64,000 nucleotides of DNA. Origin: Pseudomonas sp. SCA2728.1_7. Lineage in GTDB: Bacteria; Pseudomonadota; Gammaproteobacteria; Pseudomonadales; Pseudomonadaceae. Shown piece by piece: positions 23,651 through 33,140 of the stretch. The position numbers and the translations under genes were made by a program. The number at the start of each line of letters is the position of its first letter. The first letter of the stretch is position 1. The notes under the pieces are model-generated. The model had not been told where the DNA came from. It made no database searches and saw nothing but the letters and a program-made list of their open reading frames with translations. The DNA lies in the NCBI RefSeq assembly GCF_018138145.1, contig NZ_CP073104.1:5027001-5091000 (forward strand). Reading direction: 5' to 3'.

Positions 23651-23887
23651 AGTTATTTCCTTGTTACAGATGAGTTTGGTGTACGCAGTGTAAATCAGCA
23701 AAACGCGTCCTGCGCGAAACACCTTCTTACAATGCCCGTTTTTATCGACACATCAATCGACGATTAGTTTGCAAAGTGCCATCAATCGCGCGCGAAATAT
23801 CCGGTAAATCGCTGATCGGAAAGCCAATTTTCTCAATCATGGCGTTACGTTCTTTCTATTTATGTTCGACGTCGCAGGCCTCTAGCC

Positions 23888-23916
23888 TTGGGTTGGCGCA
23901 TCTGGATGCGCCCCAA
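23888..23916 (+). other. Leader hairpin upstream of katB
   Basis: TTGG...GGCGCAT-CTGG-ATGCGCC-CCAA forms an 11-bp stem with a 3-base bulge, ending ~20 bases before the katB start and just before its ribosome site. It lacks a T-tract and could affect katB mRNA stability or translation. No clean OxyR tetranucleotide array was seen in the 286-bp region upstream. Confidence 0.45.
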
Positions 23917-23936
23917 AACAACCAGAGGATCCTGAT

Positions 23937-25478
23937 ATGAATTCCGCACTTGGACTGGGGGCTTTTCCCCGTCGCCGCACCCTCGGTGTACTCACCGCCA
24001 GTCTGTTGACCTTTTCCGTCAACGCCGCTCCGCTGACCCGCGATAACGGCGCCGCCGTCGGCGACAATCAGAACTCGCAGACCGCCGGCGCCAACGGCCC
24101 GGTGCTGCTACAGGATGTGCAACTGATCCAGAAGCTGCAACGCTTCGATCGTGAGCGCATTCCCGAGCGCGTGGTTCACGCACGCGGCACCGGTGCCCAT
24201 GGCACCTTCACCGTGACCAACGACCTCAGCGACCTGAGCAAGGCCAAGGTGTTTGCCGCCGGCCAGAGCACCCCTGTATTTGTGCGCTTCTCTGCCGTGG
24301 TGCACGGTAATCACTCGCCGGAAACACTGCGCGACCCACGGGGTTTCGCCACCAAGTTCTACACGGCCGACGGCAACTGGGATCTGGTCGGCAACAATTT
24401 CCCGACCTTTTTCATTCGCGACGCAATCAAGTTTCCCGACATGGTGCACGCGTTTAAACCGGACCCACGGACTAACCTCGATGACGACTCGCGTCGATTC
24501 GACTTCTTCTCCCATGTACCGGAAGCTACTCGTACGCTGACCGAGTTGTATTCGAACTCGGGCACTCCCGCCAGTTATCGAGAAATGGACGGCAACGGCG
24601 TACATGCGTACAAGTTGATCAACGCCAAAGGCGAAGTTAACTATGTAAAGTTTCACTGGAAGAGCTTGCAGGGAATTAATAACCTGACGCCAAAACAAGT
24701 CGCCAACGTTCAGGGTCAAGACTACAGTCACATGACCAATGATCTGGTGAGTAATATCAATAAAGGCAATTTCCCGAAATGGGACTTGTACATTCAAGTG
24801 CTGAAACCACAAGACTTGTCCAAGTTTGATTTTGATCCATTAGACGCCACCAAGATCTGGCCAGGTATTCCTGAACGAAAAGTTGGACAAATGGTATTGA
24901 ACCGTAATCCGGCGAATGTCTTCCAGGAAACCGAACAAGTGGCCATGGCGCCAGCGAATATTGTTCCGGGCATCGAGCCTTCCGAAGACCGTTTGTTGCA
25001 AGGTCGAGTGTTCTCTTATGCCGATACGCAGATGTACCGCCTGGGTGCCAATGCGCTGCAATTGCCGATCAATGCGCCGAAAGTTGCCGTGAACAATGGC
25101 AATCAGGACGGTGCGATGAACTTCGGTGCCAGCAATAGCGGCGTGAACTATCAGCCGAGCCGACTGCAACCGCGTGAGGAGACCCAGAGTGCACGTTACA
25201 GCCAGTCGGCGCTGTCGGGCAGCACTCAGCAGGCGAAAATCCAGCGTGAGCAGAACTTCAAGCAGGCCGGCGATCTGTATCGCTCGTTCAGCAAGCAAGA
25301 ACGCCGGGATCTGATCGACAGCTTCGGCGGCTCGCTGGCGACCACCGATGACGAGAGCAAGCACATCATCCTGTCCTTCCTTTATAAGGCCGATCCGGAA
25401 TACGGCACCGGCGTCACCAAAGTGGCCAAAGGTGACCTGAGCCGGGTCAAGGCGTTGGCGGCCAAACTGGCCGACTGA
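23937..25478 (+). CDS. katB: Periplasmic heme catalase KatB
   Basis: The 513-aa catalase decomposes hydrogen peroxide. Distal His H81 (VVHARGTGAHG), the VGNN pair (N153/N154) and proximal heme-ligand Tyr Y361 (RVFSYADTQ) are all present. The N-terminus is an export signal with an RRR cluster and a hydrophobic core, cleaved about NA-AP at 30-31, so the enzyme is periplasmic. Length and the following ankB gene match the KatB-AnkB pair of P. aeruginosa, which is peroxide-inducible. AGAGGA lies 7-8 bases before the ATG. Confidence 0.94.
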   Translation: MNSALGLGAFPRRRTLGVLTASLLTFSVNAAPLTRDNGAAVGDNQNSQTAGANGPVLLQDVQLIQKLQRFDRERIPERVVHARGTGAHGTFTVTNDLSDLSKAKVFAAGQSTPVFVRFSAVVHGNHSPETLRDPRGFATKFYTADGNWDLVGNNFPTFFIRDAIKFPDMVHAFKPDPRTNLDDDSRRFDFFSHVPEATRTLTELYSNSGTPASYREMDGNGVHAYKLINAKGEVNYVKFHWKSLQGINNLTPKQVANVQGQDYSHMTNDLVSNINKGNFPKWDLYIQVLKPQDLSKFDFDPLDATKIWPGIPERKVGQMVLNRNPANVFQETEQVAMAPANIVPGIEPSEDRLLQGRVFSYADTQMYRLGANALQLPINAPKVAVNNGNQDGAMNFGASNSGVNYQPSRLQPREETQSARYSQSALSGSTQQAKIQREQNFKQAGDLYRSFSKQERRDLIDSFGGSLATTDDESKHIILSFLYKADPEYGTGVTKVAKGDLSRVKALAAKLAD

Positions 25479-25537
25479 TACCGACGTAGCGCACGCGGGG
25501 CCTGAGTCAGGCCCCGTTCCGTGCAAGGAGACTACTC

Positions 25538-26083
25538 ATGCGAATCTGTCTTTTACTGTTGGCCGGTTGCCTGTCGTTCGCGGCGTGGGCGGCACCGGTC
25601 GAGCAGAGTCCCGAGGCGATCAAGGCCCAACTGCAGGACTATTACTTCGACGCGGCCCGGCGCGGTGATGTACCGATGCTCGACACCTTTATCGAGTCCG
25701 GCTATTCCCTCGATACCCGCGACAGCAAAGGCTACACCGCGCTGATTCTGGCGGCTTATCACGGTCAAGCGCCGGCGGTGGAGCGGTTACTCGCGGCCGG
25801 CGCCGATGCCTGTGCCCAGGATCAACGCGGCAACACAGCGCTGATGGGGGCGATTTTCAAAGGGGAATTACAGATCGCCCGGCGCTTGATGGCCACCAAT
25901 TGCAGCCCCGATCAGCGCAACGGCGCCGGGCAGACGGCGGCCATGTACGCCGGGTTGTTCAAGCGTCTGGAGTTGCTTGATGCATTGAAGGCCAAGGGCG
26001 CTGACCTGAATGCCGAAGATCCGTTGGGCAATAGCGCCGCGCGTCTGGCCAGCGGAGAAATCCGTAGTGCAGCGCCGCGCTGA
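25538..26083 (+). CDS. ankB: Periplasmic ankyrin-repeat protein AnkB
   Basis: The 181-aa protein starts with a signal peptide (LLLLAGCLSFAAWA, cleaved before AP). LAGC resembles a lipobox, but the preceding region is short, so type I cleavage is preferred. Four ankyrin repeats follow, with the GYTALILAAYHGQAPAVERLLAAGAD consensus type. In P. aeruginosa AnkB is required for full KatB activity, possibly as a periplasmic scaffold. It lies 59 bp after katB, with AAGGAG before the ATG, so the two form an operon. Confidence 0.9.
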   Translation: MRICLLLLAGCLSFAAWAAPVEQSPEAIKAQLQDYYFDAARRGDVPMLDTFIESGYSLDTRDSKGYTALILAAYHGQAPAVERLLAAGADACAQDQRGNTALMGAIFKGELQIARRLMATNCSPDQRNGAGQTAAMYAGLFKRLELLDALKAKGADLNAEDPLGNSAARLASGEIRSAAPR

Positions 26084-26128
26084 TCGGCAGCACGTGCGTT
26101 ATCATCGCGGTTTTTGTCGGGGGTTCTG

Positions 26129-27496
26129 ATGGCCAAGGCCAAGCGCATGTACGGCTGCACCGAGTGCGGCGCAACCTTTCCCAAGTGGGCCGGGCAGTGT
26201 GGGGAATGTGGTGCCTGGAACACCCTGACCGAAACCATGATCGAAAGCGGTGGTGCCACGGCACCGACCGGACGCACCGGTTGGGCAGGACAGCAGGCGC
26301 AGATCAAGACCCTGGCCGAAGTCAGCATCGAAGAGATTCCGCGTTTCTCCACCGCGTCCGGTGAACTGGATCGGGTTTTGGGCGGCGGTCTGGTCGATGG
26401 TTCGGTGGTGTTGATCGGCGGTGATCCTGGCATCGGCAAATCGACGATCCTGTTGCAGACCCTGTGCAACCTCGCCAAGAGCATGCCGGCCCTTTATGTC
26501 ACTGGCGAAGAATCCCAGCAGCAAGTGGCCATGCGCGCCCGCCGTCTCGGCTTGCCCCAGGATCAACTGCGGGTGATGACCGAAACCTGCATCGAAACCA
26601 TCATCGCCACGGCCCGTCAGGAAAAGCCCAAGGTGATGGTGATCGACTCGATCCAGACGATCTTCACCGAACAACTGCAGTCGGCACCCGGCGGTGTTTC
26701 CCAGGTACGTGAAAGCGCGGCGTTGCTGGTGCGGTATGCCAAGCAGAGCGGCACGGCGATTTTCCTCGTCGGCCACGTCACCAAGGAGGGCGCGCTGGCC
26801 GGTCCTCGCGTCTTGGAGCACATGGTCGACACCGTGCTGTATTTCGAAGGTGAGTCCGATGGCCGCTTGCGCCTGCTGCGCGCAGTGAAAAACCGTTTTG
26901 GTGCGGTCAACGAATTGGGCGTGTTCGGCATGACTGACAAGGGTTTGAAAGAAGTCTCCAACCCTTCGGCGATTTTTCTCACTCGCGCGCAGGAAGAAGT
27001 CCCGGGCAGTGTGGTCATGGCGACGTGGGAAGGCACCCGGCCGATGCTGGTGGAAGTGCAGGCGCTGGTCGATGACAGTCATCTGGCCAATCCGCGTCGG
27101 GTGACGCTGGGCCTGGATCAGAACCGTTTGGCGATGTTGCTTGCCGTTTTGCACCGCCATGGCGGCATCCCGACCCATGATCAGGATGTGTTCCTCAACG
27201 TAGTCGGTGGCGTGAAGGTGCTGGAGACGGCGTCTGACCTGGCGCTGATGGCGGCTGTCATGTCGAGCTTGCGCAATCGACCGTTGCCGCATGATCTGTT
27301 GGTATTTGGTGAAGTGGGGCTGTCCGGTGAGGTGCGTCCGGTGCCGAGCGGGCAGGAGCGATTGAAGGAAGCCGCCAAGCATGGCTTCAAACGGGCGATC
27401 GTGCCGAAGGGCAATGCGCCGAAGGAATCCCCTCCGGGCTTGCAGATTATTGCCGTGACCCGCCTCGAACAGGCCCTCGACGCCCTTTTCGAATAA
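26129..27496 (+). CDS. radA: DNA repair protein RadA
   Basis: The 455-aa protein has an N-terminal C4 zinc finger (CTECG...CGECG), a RecA-like ATPase with Walker A GGDPGIGKS (97-105), the RadA-specific KNRFG motif (VKNRFGAVNE) and a C-terminal Lon-like domain. It is a branch-migration helicase acting with RecA in recombinational repair. The ATG at 26129 was preferred because GGGGG lies upstream and MAKAKRMYGCTEC is the usual start. Identification is secure. Confidence 0.97.
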   Translation: MAKAKRMYGCTECGATFPKWAGQCGECGAWNTLTETMIESGGATAPTGRTGWAGQQAQIKTLAEVSIEEIPRFSTASGELDRVLGGGLVDGSVVLIGGDPGIGKSTILLQTLCNLAKSMPALYVTGEESQQQVAMRARRLGLPQDQLRVMTETCIETIIATARQEKPKVMVIDSIQTIFTEQLQSAPGGVSQVRESAALLVRYAKQSGTAIFLVGHVTKEGALAGPRVLEHMVDTVLYFEGESDGRLRLLRAVKNRFGAVNELGVFGMTDKGLKEVSNPSAIFLTRAQEEVPGSVVMATWEGTRPMLVEVQALVDDSHLANPRRVTLGLDQNRLAMLLAVLHRHGGIPTHDQDVFLNVVGGVKVLETASDLALMAAVMSSLRNRPLPHDLLVFGEVGLSGEVRPVPSGQERLKEAAKHGFKRAIVPKGNAPKESPPGLQIIAVTRLEQALDALFE

Positions 27497-27508
27497 ACCA
27501 CCGACCCC

Positions 27509-27598
27509 TGTAGGAGTGAGCCTGCTCGCGATAGCGGTGAACCAGTCAACGCAAATGTTGAATGACAAATCGCTATCGCGAGCAGGCTCACTCCTACA
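27509..27598. repeat. REPIN (inverted REP pair)
   Basis: An intact 90-bp GAGTGAGCCTGCTCGCG-class REPIN lies between the convergent radA and mapZ genes. Confidence 0.92.
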
Positions 27599-27616
27599 TT
27601 TGATCTGTGGCGGATT

Positions 27617-27985
27617 CTAGATTTCGATCAGGGCGCCCAGTTCGCGCTCAAGTTCTTGCGGATCAGCCAGGTTCAGCTCGATCACCCGTCTCAAGCGCTG
27701 AATCGATTCCAGACTGATATGTCGGCAGACAAAGCCCAACTGGTTATTTTCTTCGTGTGCCAGATGCACATCCATCTCGATATCGACGTCATCGCTCAGG
27801 TGAATGTCGACGAAAAAATCCTTCTCCGCATCCCCCAGCCACGGCTCAGGCCGTTCGATCAGCAGCCCCTTGAGCGACAGATCGATCAGCTTCACCGGCC
27901 AGATAAACTGCCCCTGACTCAGCTCGGTTCTGGCATCGAACGCAATACGTTTGAAGCGACGACGGTTGGCGGGGTGCTCGCTCAT
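27617..27985 (-). CDS. mapZ: PilZ-domain c-di-GMP receptor, MapZ-like
   Basis: The 122-aa single PilZ domain has the two c-di-GMP binding motifs: R9xxxR13 (RRFKR) and D35-x-S-x-x-G40 (DLSLKG). Size and position next to radA correspond to PA4608/MapZ of P. aeruginosa. That protein binds c-di-GMP and then inhibits the chemotaxis methyltransferase CheR1, altering flagellar switching. GAGGA lies ~8 bases before the ATG at 27985. It shares its region with morA, another c-di-GMP gene. Confidence 0.88.
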   Translation of the reverse strand: MSEHPANRRRFKRIAFDARTELSQGQFIWPVKLIDLSLKGLLIERPEPWLGDAEKDFFVDIHLSDDVDIEMDVHLAHEENNQLGFVCRHISLESIQRLRRVIELNLADPQELERELGALIEI

Positions 27986-28144
27986 GGCGCAATCCTCATG
28001 AAGGTTCGCTGACTATAGACCGCGAATGCGGGCGCCAGCCAATCGCTAAAGCGTCTAGACCAACGTCGGGGTATGGCCTTTGGCGCCGTAAGCGCTAAAC
28101 TCGGGGTGGCTGTCTTTCTTGTCCACCCTGGCTGGAATAATAAA

Positions 28145-30211
28145 ATGAAAAATAATAATAGCCTGCTACGCCACTTACCCTGGCTAGTGCTGGCAATCGT
28201 AGGAGCGTGCGCCCTGGGCGTAGTGGCATTGCGCCGCGGCGAGGCGATCAACGCCTTGTGGATTGTGGTCGCCGCCGTGGCCATTTATCTGGTTGCGTAC
28301 CGTTACTACAGTCTGTTCATCGCCAACAACGTGATGCAACTTGATCCACGTCGGGCCACCCCCGCCGTGCTCAACAACGACGGTCTGGACTATGTGCCGA
28401 CCAACAAACACATTCTTTTCGGTCACCACTTTGCAGCGATCGCTGGCGCAGGACCTCTGGTCGGCCCGGTATTGGCCGCACAGATGGGCTACTTGCCCGG
28501 CACGCTGTGGCTGATAGCTGGGGTGGTGCTGGCGGGCGCGGTGCAGGACTTCATGGTTCTGTTCATGTCGACCCGGCGCAACGGCCGTTCCCTGGGCGAC
28601 ATGGTGCGTGAAGAAATGGGCCGCGTGCCCGGCACCATCGCACTGTTCGGCTGCTTCCTGATCATGATCATCATCCTCGCGGTGCTGGCGCTGATCGTGG
28701 TCAAAGCGCTGGCCGAGAGCCCGTGGGGCATCTTCACCGTGATGGCGACCATCCCGATCGCGATGTTCATGGGCATTTACATGCGCTACATCCGCCCGGG
28801 CCGTATCGGCGAAATCTCCGTGGTCGGCGTGTTGCTGCTGCTCGGTTCGATCTGGCTCGGTGGGCAGATTGCCGCTGATCCGGTGTGGGCCAAGGCGTTC
28901 ACCTTCACTGGCGTGCAGATTACCTGGATGCTGGTTGGTTACGGTTTCGTCGCGGCGTCGCTGCCGGTGTGGCTGATTCTGGCACCGCGTGACTACCTGT
29001 CGACATTCCTCAAGATCGGTACCATCGTCGCCCTGGCGATCGGTATTCTGATCACCATGCCCGAGCTGAAAATGCCGGCGCTGACCCAGTTCGTCGACGG
29101 CACTGGCCCTGTGTGGAAGGGCGGTCTGTTCCCGTTCCTGTTCATCACCATCGCTTGCGGTGCGGTTTCCGGTTTCCACGCACTGATTTCTTCGGGCACC
29201 ACGCCGAAGCTGCTGGATAACGAAACCAACGCCCGTTACATCGGTTACGGCGGCATGTTGATGGAGTCGTTCGTGGCGATCATGGCCATGGTCGCCGCTT
29301 CGGTGATCGAGCCTGGCGTGTACTTCGCCATGAACAGCCCGGCCGCCGTGGTTGGCAGTGATGTCGCATCGGTTGCGCAAGTGGTCTCCAGCTGGGGTTT
29401 CGCGATCACGCCGGAAGCGCTGCAAGCCGTGGCGCACGACATCGGTGAAACCACCATCCTGGCCCGTGCCGGTGGTGCGCCGACCCTGGCGGTCGGTATC
29501 GCGCAGATCCTGCACAGTGTCCTGCCGGGTGAAAACACCATGGCGTTCTGGTACCACTTCGCGATCCTGTTCGAAGCGCTGTTCATCCTCACCGCTGTCG
29601 ACGCCGGTACCCGTGCCGGACGTTTCATGCTGCAGGATCTGCTCGGCTCTTTCGTGCCAGCGCTGAAGCGTACCGAATCGTGGACGGCCAACCTGATCGC
29701 CACCGCCGGTTGTGTGGCGATGTGGGGCTGGTTGCTGTACCAAGGCGTGATCGATCCACTGGGCGGCATCAACACCTTGTGGCCGCTGTTCGGTATTTCC
29801 AACCAGATGCTGGCCGGTATCGCGCTGATGCTTGGCACCGTGGTCCTGATCAAAATGAAGCGTCAGCGCTACATTTGGGTCACCCTGCTGCCAGCCACTT
29901 GGCTGCTGATTTGCACCACGACTGCAGGCTTCATCAAACTGTTCGATGCCAACCCGGCGATCGGCTTCCTGTCGCTGGCCAAGAAATACAGCGATGCGCT
30001 GGCCAATGGTCAGGTGCTGGCACCGGCAAAAAGCGTCGAGCAGATGCAGCACGTGATCTTCAACGCTTACACCAACGCAACGCTTACCGCGCTGTTCCTG
30101 TTCGTGGTCTTCAGCATCCTGTTCTATGCGCTCAAGGTCGGCATCGCCGCCTGGGGCAAAAAAGAGCGTACGGATAAAGAATCGCCATTCCAGGCTTTGC
30201 CGGATGCGTAA
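28145..30211 (+). CDS. cstA: CstA-family carbon-starvation/pyruvate transporter
   Basis: The 688-aa membrane protein has about 16-18 helices and the CstA signatures HHFAAIAGAGPLVGPVLAAQMGYLPG near the N-terminus and the later GFHALISSGTTPK. Family members CstA and BtsT import peptides or pyruvate when carbon is scarce. The ATG at 28145 gives the family's usual length. A YbdD/YjiX small protein follows by 15 bp and a CobW GTPase lies further on, the standard cstA-yjiX-yjiA arrangement. Pyruvate versus peptide specificity is undecided. Confidence 0.93.
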   Translation: MKNNNSLLRHLPWLVLAIVGACALGVVALRRGEAINALWIVVAAVAIYLVAYRYYSLFIANNVMQLDPRRATPAVLNNDGLDYVPTNKHILFGHHFAAIAGAGPLVGPVLAAQMGYLPGTLWLIAGVVLAGAVQDFMVLFMSTRRNGRSLGDMVREEMGRVPGTIALFGCFLIMIIILAVLALIVVKALAESPWGIFTVMATIPIAMFMGIYMRYIRPGRIGEISVVGVLLLLGSIWLGGQIAADPVWAKAFTFTGVQITWMLVGYGFVAASLPVWLILAPRDYLSTFLKIGTIVALAIGILITMPELKMPALTQFVDGTGPVWKGGLFPFLFITIACGAVSGFHALISSGTTPKLLDNETNARYIGYGGMLMESFVAIMAMVAASVIEPGVYFAMNSPAAVVGSDVASVAQVVSSWGFAITPEALQAVAHDIGETTILARAGGAPTLAVGIAQILHSVLPGENTMAFWYHFAILFEALFILTAVDAGTRAGRFMLQDLLGSFVPALKRTESWTANLIATAGCVAMWGWLLYQGVIDPLGGINTLWPLFGISNQMLAGIALMLGTVVLIKMKRQRYIWVTLLPATWLLICTTTAGFIKLFDANPAIGFLSLAKKYSDALANGQVLAPAKSVEQMQHVIFNAYTNATLTALFLFVVFSILFYALKVGIAAWGKKERTDKESPFQALPDA

Positions 30212-30226
30212 CCAGAGGATTGCACC

Positions 30227-30424
30227 ATGTTCAATGACCTGAGTCGCCTCGGTAAATACCTCGGTCAGGCCGCGCGCCTGATGGTCGGCATGCCCGACTA
30301 CGACACCTACGTCGAGCATATGCAAACCAAGCACCCGGACAAACCGGTGATGAGCTACGAGATGTTCTTTCGCGAACGTCAGGAAGCCCGTTACGGTGGC
30401 AAGGGTGGGCCGAAGTGCTGTTGA
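30227..30424 (+). CDS. YbdD/YjiX-family small protein (DUF466)
   Basis: The 65-aa protein is typical of the YbdD/YjiX family: the segment [37 protein letters not shown] is the conserved core, and it ends with a Cys pair. It is encoded immediately after cstA with CAGAGGA before the ATG. It is thought to accompany CstA/BtsT transporters, and its molecular role is not established. Confidence 0.92.
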   Translation: MFNDLSRLGKYLGQAARLMVGMPDYDTYVEHMQTKHPDKPVMSYEMFFRERQEARYGGKGGPKCC

Positions 30425-30453
30425 GCTGACAGCCTGCGGTTGAGGTAATCCCC

Positions 30454-30543
30454 TGTGGGAGCGAGCCTGCTCGCGAATACGGAGTGTCAGTTGATGAATG
30501 ATTTGACTGACACACCGCTTTCGTGAGCAGGCTCGCTCCCACA
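30454..30543. repeat. REPIN (GTGGGAGCGAGCCTGCTCGC variant)
   Basis: A full REPIN lies between the YbdD/YjiX gene and yjiA, with arms TGTGGGAGCGAGCCTGCTCG and its inverse. The inner right arm reads TTCGTGAG instead of TTCGCGAG. Confidence 0.9.
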
Positions 30544-30586
30544 GTTGTTTTTGTGTTGTTCATTCATTTTGTGAAGGGGATCAGTT

Positions 30587-31558
30587 TTGTCTTCTCCCAT
30601 ACCTGTAACGGTACTCAGCGGTTTCCTCGGCGCCGGCAAGACCACTTTGCTGCGCCATATTCTGAAAGCCGAGCACGGCCTGAAAATCGCCGTGATCGAA
30701 AACGAATTCAGCGACGCCGGCATCGACACGCAGTTGCTGGGTGATGAGCCGGTGCAAGTCATGACTCTGGCCAACGGCTGCGTCTGCTGCACCATTCACA
30801 CCGACCTGACCAAGGCGTTGTATTTGCTGCTGGAACGGCTGGACAGCGGCGAGATTGCGTTCGATCGTCTGGTCATCGAGTGCACCGGTCTGGCCGATCC
30901 GGCACCCGTAGCGCAGACCTTTTTCATTGATGAAGAACTGCGCGAGCGTTACCTGCTCGACGGCATCATTACCTTGGTCGATGCCGCGCACGCGGACGTG
31001 CACCTGACCCAAACCATCGCTCAGGCGCAGATCGGTTTTGCCGATCGCCTGCTGGTGAGCAAGACCGACTTGGTGGACGAGGCGACTTTCAACGCGTTGA
31101 GCGAACGCCTGACGCGGATCAACCGTCGCGCGCCAGTCCGTGTGGTTGATCACGGCAACATCGATCTGGGTGAATTGCTCGACGTGCGCGGCTTCAACCT
31201 TAACGCCGATCTCGGCGGTGGTTTGAGCTTGCGTCCGCTGAGCAAGGCGCCGTCGATTGATCGTATTTCCAGTCTGGTATTGCGCACCGATCAGCCGCTG
31301 GATATCGATCAGCTCAGCGAGTTCATGAATGAACTGCTGGAAGAGCACGGCAAACAATTGCTGCGGTACAAGGGCGTGCTGAACATTGCCGGTGAGGATC
31401 GGCGTTTGGTGTTTCAGGGCGTGCTGAAACTCTATGGTTTCGACTGGGACACCGAGTGGGCCGAGGGTGAGGCGCGGGAGAGTGTGATTGTGTTTATTGC
31501 TGATGATTTGCCGGAAGAGAAGATTCGGGCGGGGTTTGCCAGGGTGGCTTCTGCCTGA
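30587..31558 (+). CDS. yjiA: CobW/YjiA-type GTPase (G3E family)
   Basis: The 323-aa metal-linked GTPase has the P-loop GFLGAGKTT (12-20), the metal-binding CxCC motif in NGCVCC (about 64-68), the ECTGLADP switch and the SKTD guanine motif. A C-terminal CobW_C domain follows. Members act as metallochaperones, mostly for zinc. The TTG start at 30587 is supported by AAGGGGA 7 bases upstream. It follows cstA and ybdD/yjiX as in many gamma-proteobacteria, though a REPIN intervenes. Confidence 0.9.
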   Translation: MSSPIPVTVLSGFLGAGKTTLLRHILKAEHGLKIAVIENEFSDAGIDTQLLGDEPVQVMTLANGCVCCTIHTDLTKALYLLLERLDSGEIAFDRLVIECTGLADPAPVAQTFFIDEELRERYLLDGIITLVDAAHADVHLTQTIAQAQIGFADRLLVSKTDLVDEATFNALSERLTRINRRAPVRVVDHGNIDLGELLDVRGFNLNADLGGGLSLRPLSKAPSIDRISSLVLRTDQPLDIDQLSEFMNELLEEHGKQLLRYKGVLNIAGEDRRLVFQGVLKLYGFDWDTEWAEGEARESVIVFIADDLPEEKIRAGFARVASA

Positions 31559-31581
31559 TGGGTTTGTAGTGTCAATGATGA

Positions 31582-31653
31582 CGCCATCGCGAGCAGGCTC
31601 ACTCCTACAGGGGAACGCGTTTCAAATGTAGGAGTGAGCCTGCTCGCGATAGC
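31582..31653. repeat. REP pair in opposite (outward) arrangement
   Basis: A GCGAGCAGGCTCACTCCTACA arm is followed by TGTAGGAGTGAGCCTGCTCGC, so the two elements meet at their TGTAGGAG ends, unlike the usual REPIN. It lies between the convergent yjiA and GntR genes. Confidence 0.88.
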
Positions 31654-31656
31654 AAT

Positions 31657-32367
31657 CTAACCTGCAACACAATGCTCAAGGTCTGAACCCAGCAGGGTCT
31701 GCTCAAGATGATCCAGATGCTGATTCATCAGCATGCCAGCCTTGGAAGCATCGCCACGCTCGACCGCCTCAACCAGCGCCAAATGTTCCCGCCAAGCGCA
31801 ACAGCTGTGCGTCAGGGACGAACTTCGCGCAATCGCCAATGACGTCAGCGGCACCAAACTGCCGAGAAAATGCGCCAACGGTGCATTCCCCGCCATCTGC
31901 GCCAAGTGCAGATGAAACTCCCCCGACAAGCGAATCGCCGTCCCGCGCCGATCCTGCTCGACAGCCTGACGCTCGCGCTCGATCAACCCGCGCAGCCGTT
32001 TCAAGCCTGCTGTTTGCGGGCGCTGGCAGGCCAGACGCACCAAGGTGTTTTCGGCCAGTCGCCGCGCATGCAGAGCCTGCCGCGTCTGCTCTCGATCAGG
32101 TGCTGCCACACGCGGCCGATGATTGGCGCGCAGCACAATGACCTGCTCAAGCGACAACTGCGTCAGTACCCGCCGCACATCGGCACGACTGGCGCAGAAC
32201 ATCTCCTTCAAACTGTCTTCGGTGAAACGGCTGGCCGGATCGATGCGCTGCTCGAGAATCGCGTCGAACAGTCGCGGGTACAGATCCTCCGCTGGCACTC
32301 TTACGCGGGAGAAGGGCAGGGGCGCAGTGGTCGGGTGGGTTTGCGACGGTGAAGCGAAACTGTTCAT
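31657..32367 (-). CDS. GntR-family transcriptional regulator (FCD type)
   Basis: The 236-aa protein has an N-terminal winged helix (about 30-90; RFTEDSLKEMFCASRADVRRVLTQL) and an FCD effector domain with metal-ligand-type histidines (FHLHLAQMAGN, HLALVEAVERGD). GGAG lies 7 bases before the ATG at 32367. It is third in a same-strand series dctA-gntR-gntR, 19 bp after the previous GntR gene, so these two regulators are cotranscribed. The ligand is unknown; a dicarboxylate or amino acid is possible. Confidence 0.85.
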   Translation of the reverse strand: MNSFASPSQTHPTTAPLPFSRVRVPAEDLYPRLFDAILEQRIDPASRFTEDSLKEMFCASRADVRRVLTQLSLEQVIVLRANHRPRVAAPDREQTRQALHARRLAENTLVRLACQRPQTAGLKRLRGLIERERQAVEQDRRGTAIRLSGEFHLHLAQMAGNAPLAHFLGSLVPLTSLAIARSSSLTHSCCAWREHLALVEAVERGDASKAGMLMNQHLDHLEQTLLGSDLEHCVAG

Positions 32368-32386
32368 GGCCTGTCTCCAATAGAAA

Positions 32387-33091
32387 TCAGCGACTCAAGT
32401 TGTCATCCGGAATGTTCAGCTCAATCCCCATGCGCTGACCTTCGCGCAAAATGTGCCGACGCATTTCGGCGCTGGCCTGGGCGCTGTTCTTGCTGCGGAT
32501 CGCGCGGACCACCGCTTCGTTTTCTTCTAGCCGCTCGGCCAGATGTTCCGGGGAATTGCGCAGCACTTCGGCGCTTTGTTTGAGCGCGTTGCTGGTCTGT
32601 TGCACCACGCTCTGGAAAATCGGGTTGGACGTGAGGGTGAACAGCTCTTCATGAAAGGCGATGTAGGCGTTGACCCCGGCCTCACTGTCGCCAGCCTCGA
32701 GGGCTTCGCGCATGTCCATCAAAGTCAGGCGCAATTGACCGACTTCCTTGCTGCTGATCGACTGCGCAACCAGGCCGACGATGAATGGTTCAAGGGTGTA
32801 ACGCAGTTGCAGCACGTCTTCGAGGCTGGCGCCGGCGACCGCGCTGTCGTGGTTCTGGCTATCGCCGATTTGCGCGTCGAGCACGACCACGCCTTTGCCC
32901 GGCATCGAACGCACCAGACCCAGGGTTTCCAGGACGATGACCGCTTCACGCAAGCTTGGGCGACTGATGCCCAGTTGTTCGGCCAGTTCGCGCTGACCCG
33001 GCAGCATGTCGCCGGAGCGCCACTGACCACGGGCCAAAGCGGCCCGCAGTTTTTCTACCACTGAGTTGACGACGGTTGATGTAGTGATCAC
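32387..33091 (-). CDS. FadR-subfamily GntR transcriptional regulator
   Basis: The 234-aa regulator has a classic GntR winged helix (LPGQRELAEQLGISRPSLREAVIVLETLGLV, about 30-60) and an FCD ligand domain. The GTG start at 33091 is supported by GGAG 11 bases upstream; no ATG fits. It lies 49 bp downstream of dctA on the same strand. Two copies of TGG-N4-ACCGGT-N2-GACCA, similar to FCD-type GntR operators, occur upstream of dctA, so this protein (or its partner) probably represses dctA until the substrate is present. Confidence 0.9.
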   Translation of the reverse strand: MITTSTVVNSVVEKLRAALARGQWRSGDMLPGQRELAEQLGISRPSLREAVIVLETLGLVRSMPGKGVVVLDAQIGDSQNHDSAVAGASLEDVLQLRYTLEPFIVGLVAQSISSKEVGQLRLTLMDMREALEAGDSEAGVNAYIAFHEELFTLTSNPIFQSVVQQTSNALKQSAEVLRNSPEHLAERLEENEAVVRAIRSKNSAQASAEMRRHILREGQRMGIELNIPDDNLSR

Positions 33092-33140
33092 GTATTCGCT
33101 CCATGAGCCGTGCCTGCGGACGGGCAGGCACGGCGGTCAT

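Noticed and set aside
23651..23936. OxyR binding array upstream of katB
   Set aside because: Expected from KatB biology, but no convincing set of ATAG/CTAT tetranucleotides at the right spacing was found.
28184..30334. A 716-codon open frame on the minus strand opposite cstA
   Set aside because: It is the codon-position shadow of a GC-rich membrane-protein gene: very rich in His, Gln, Asp and Arg, with no hydrophobic core or domain, while the plus strand encodes an unmistakable CstA.
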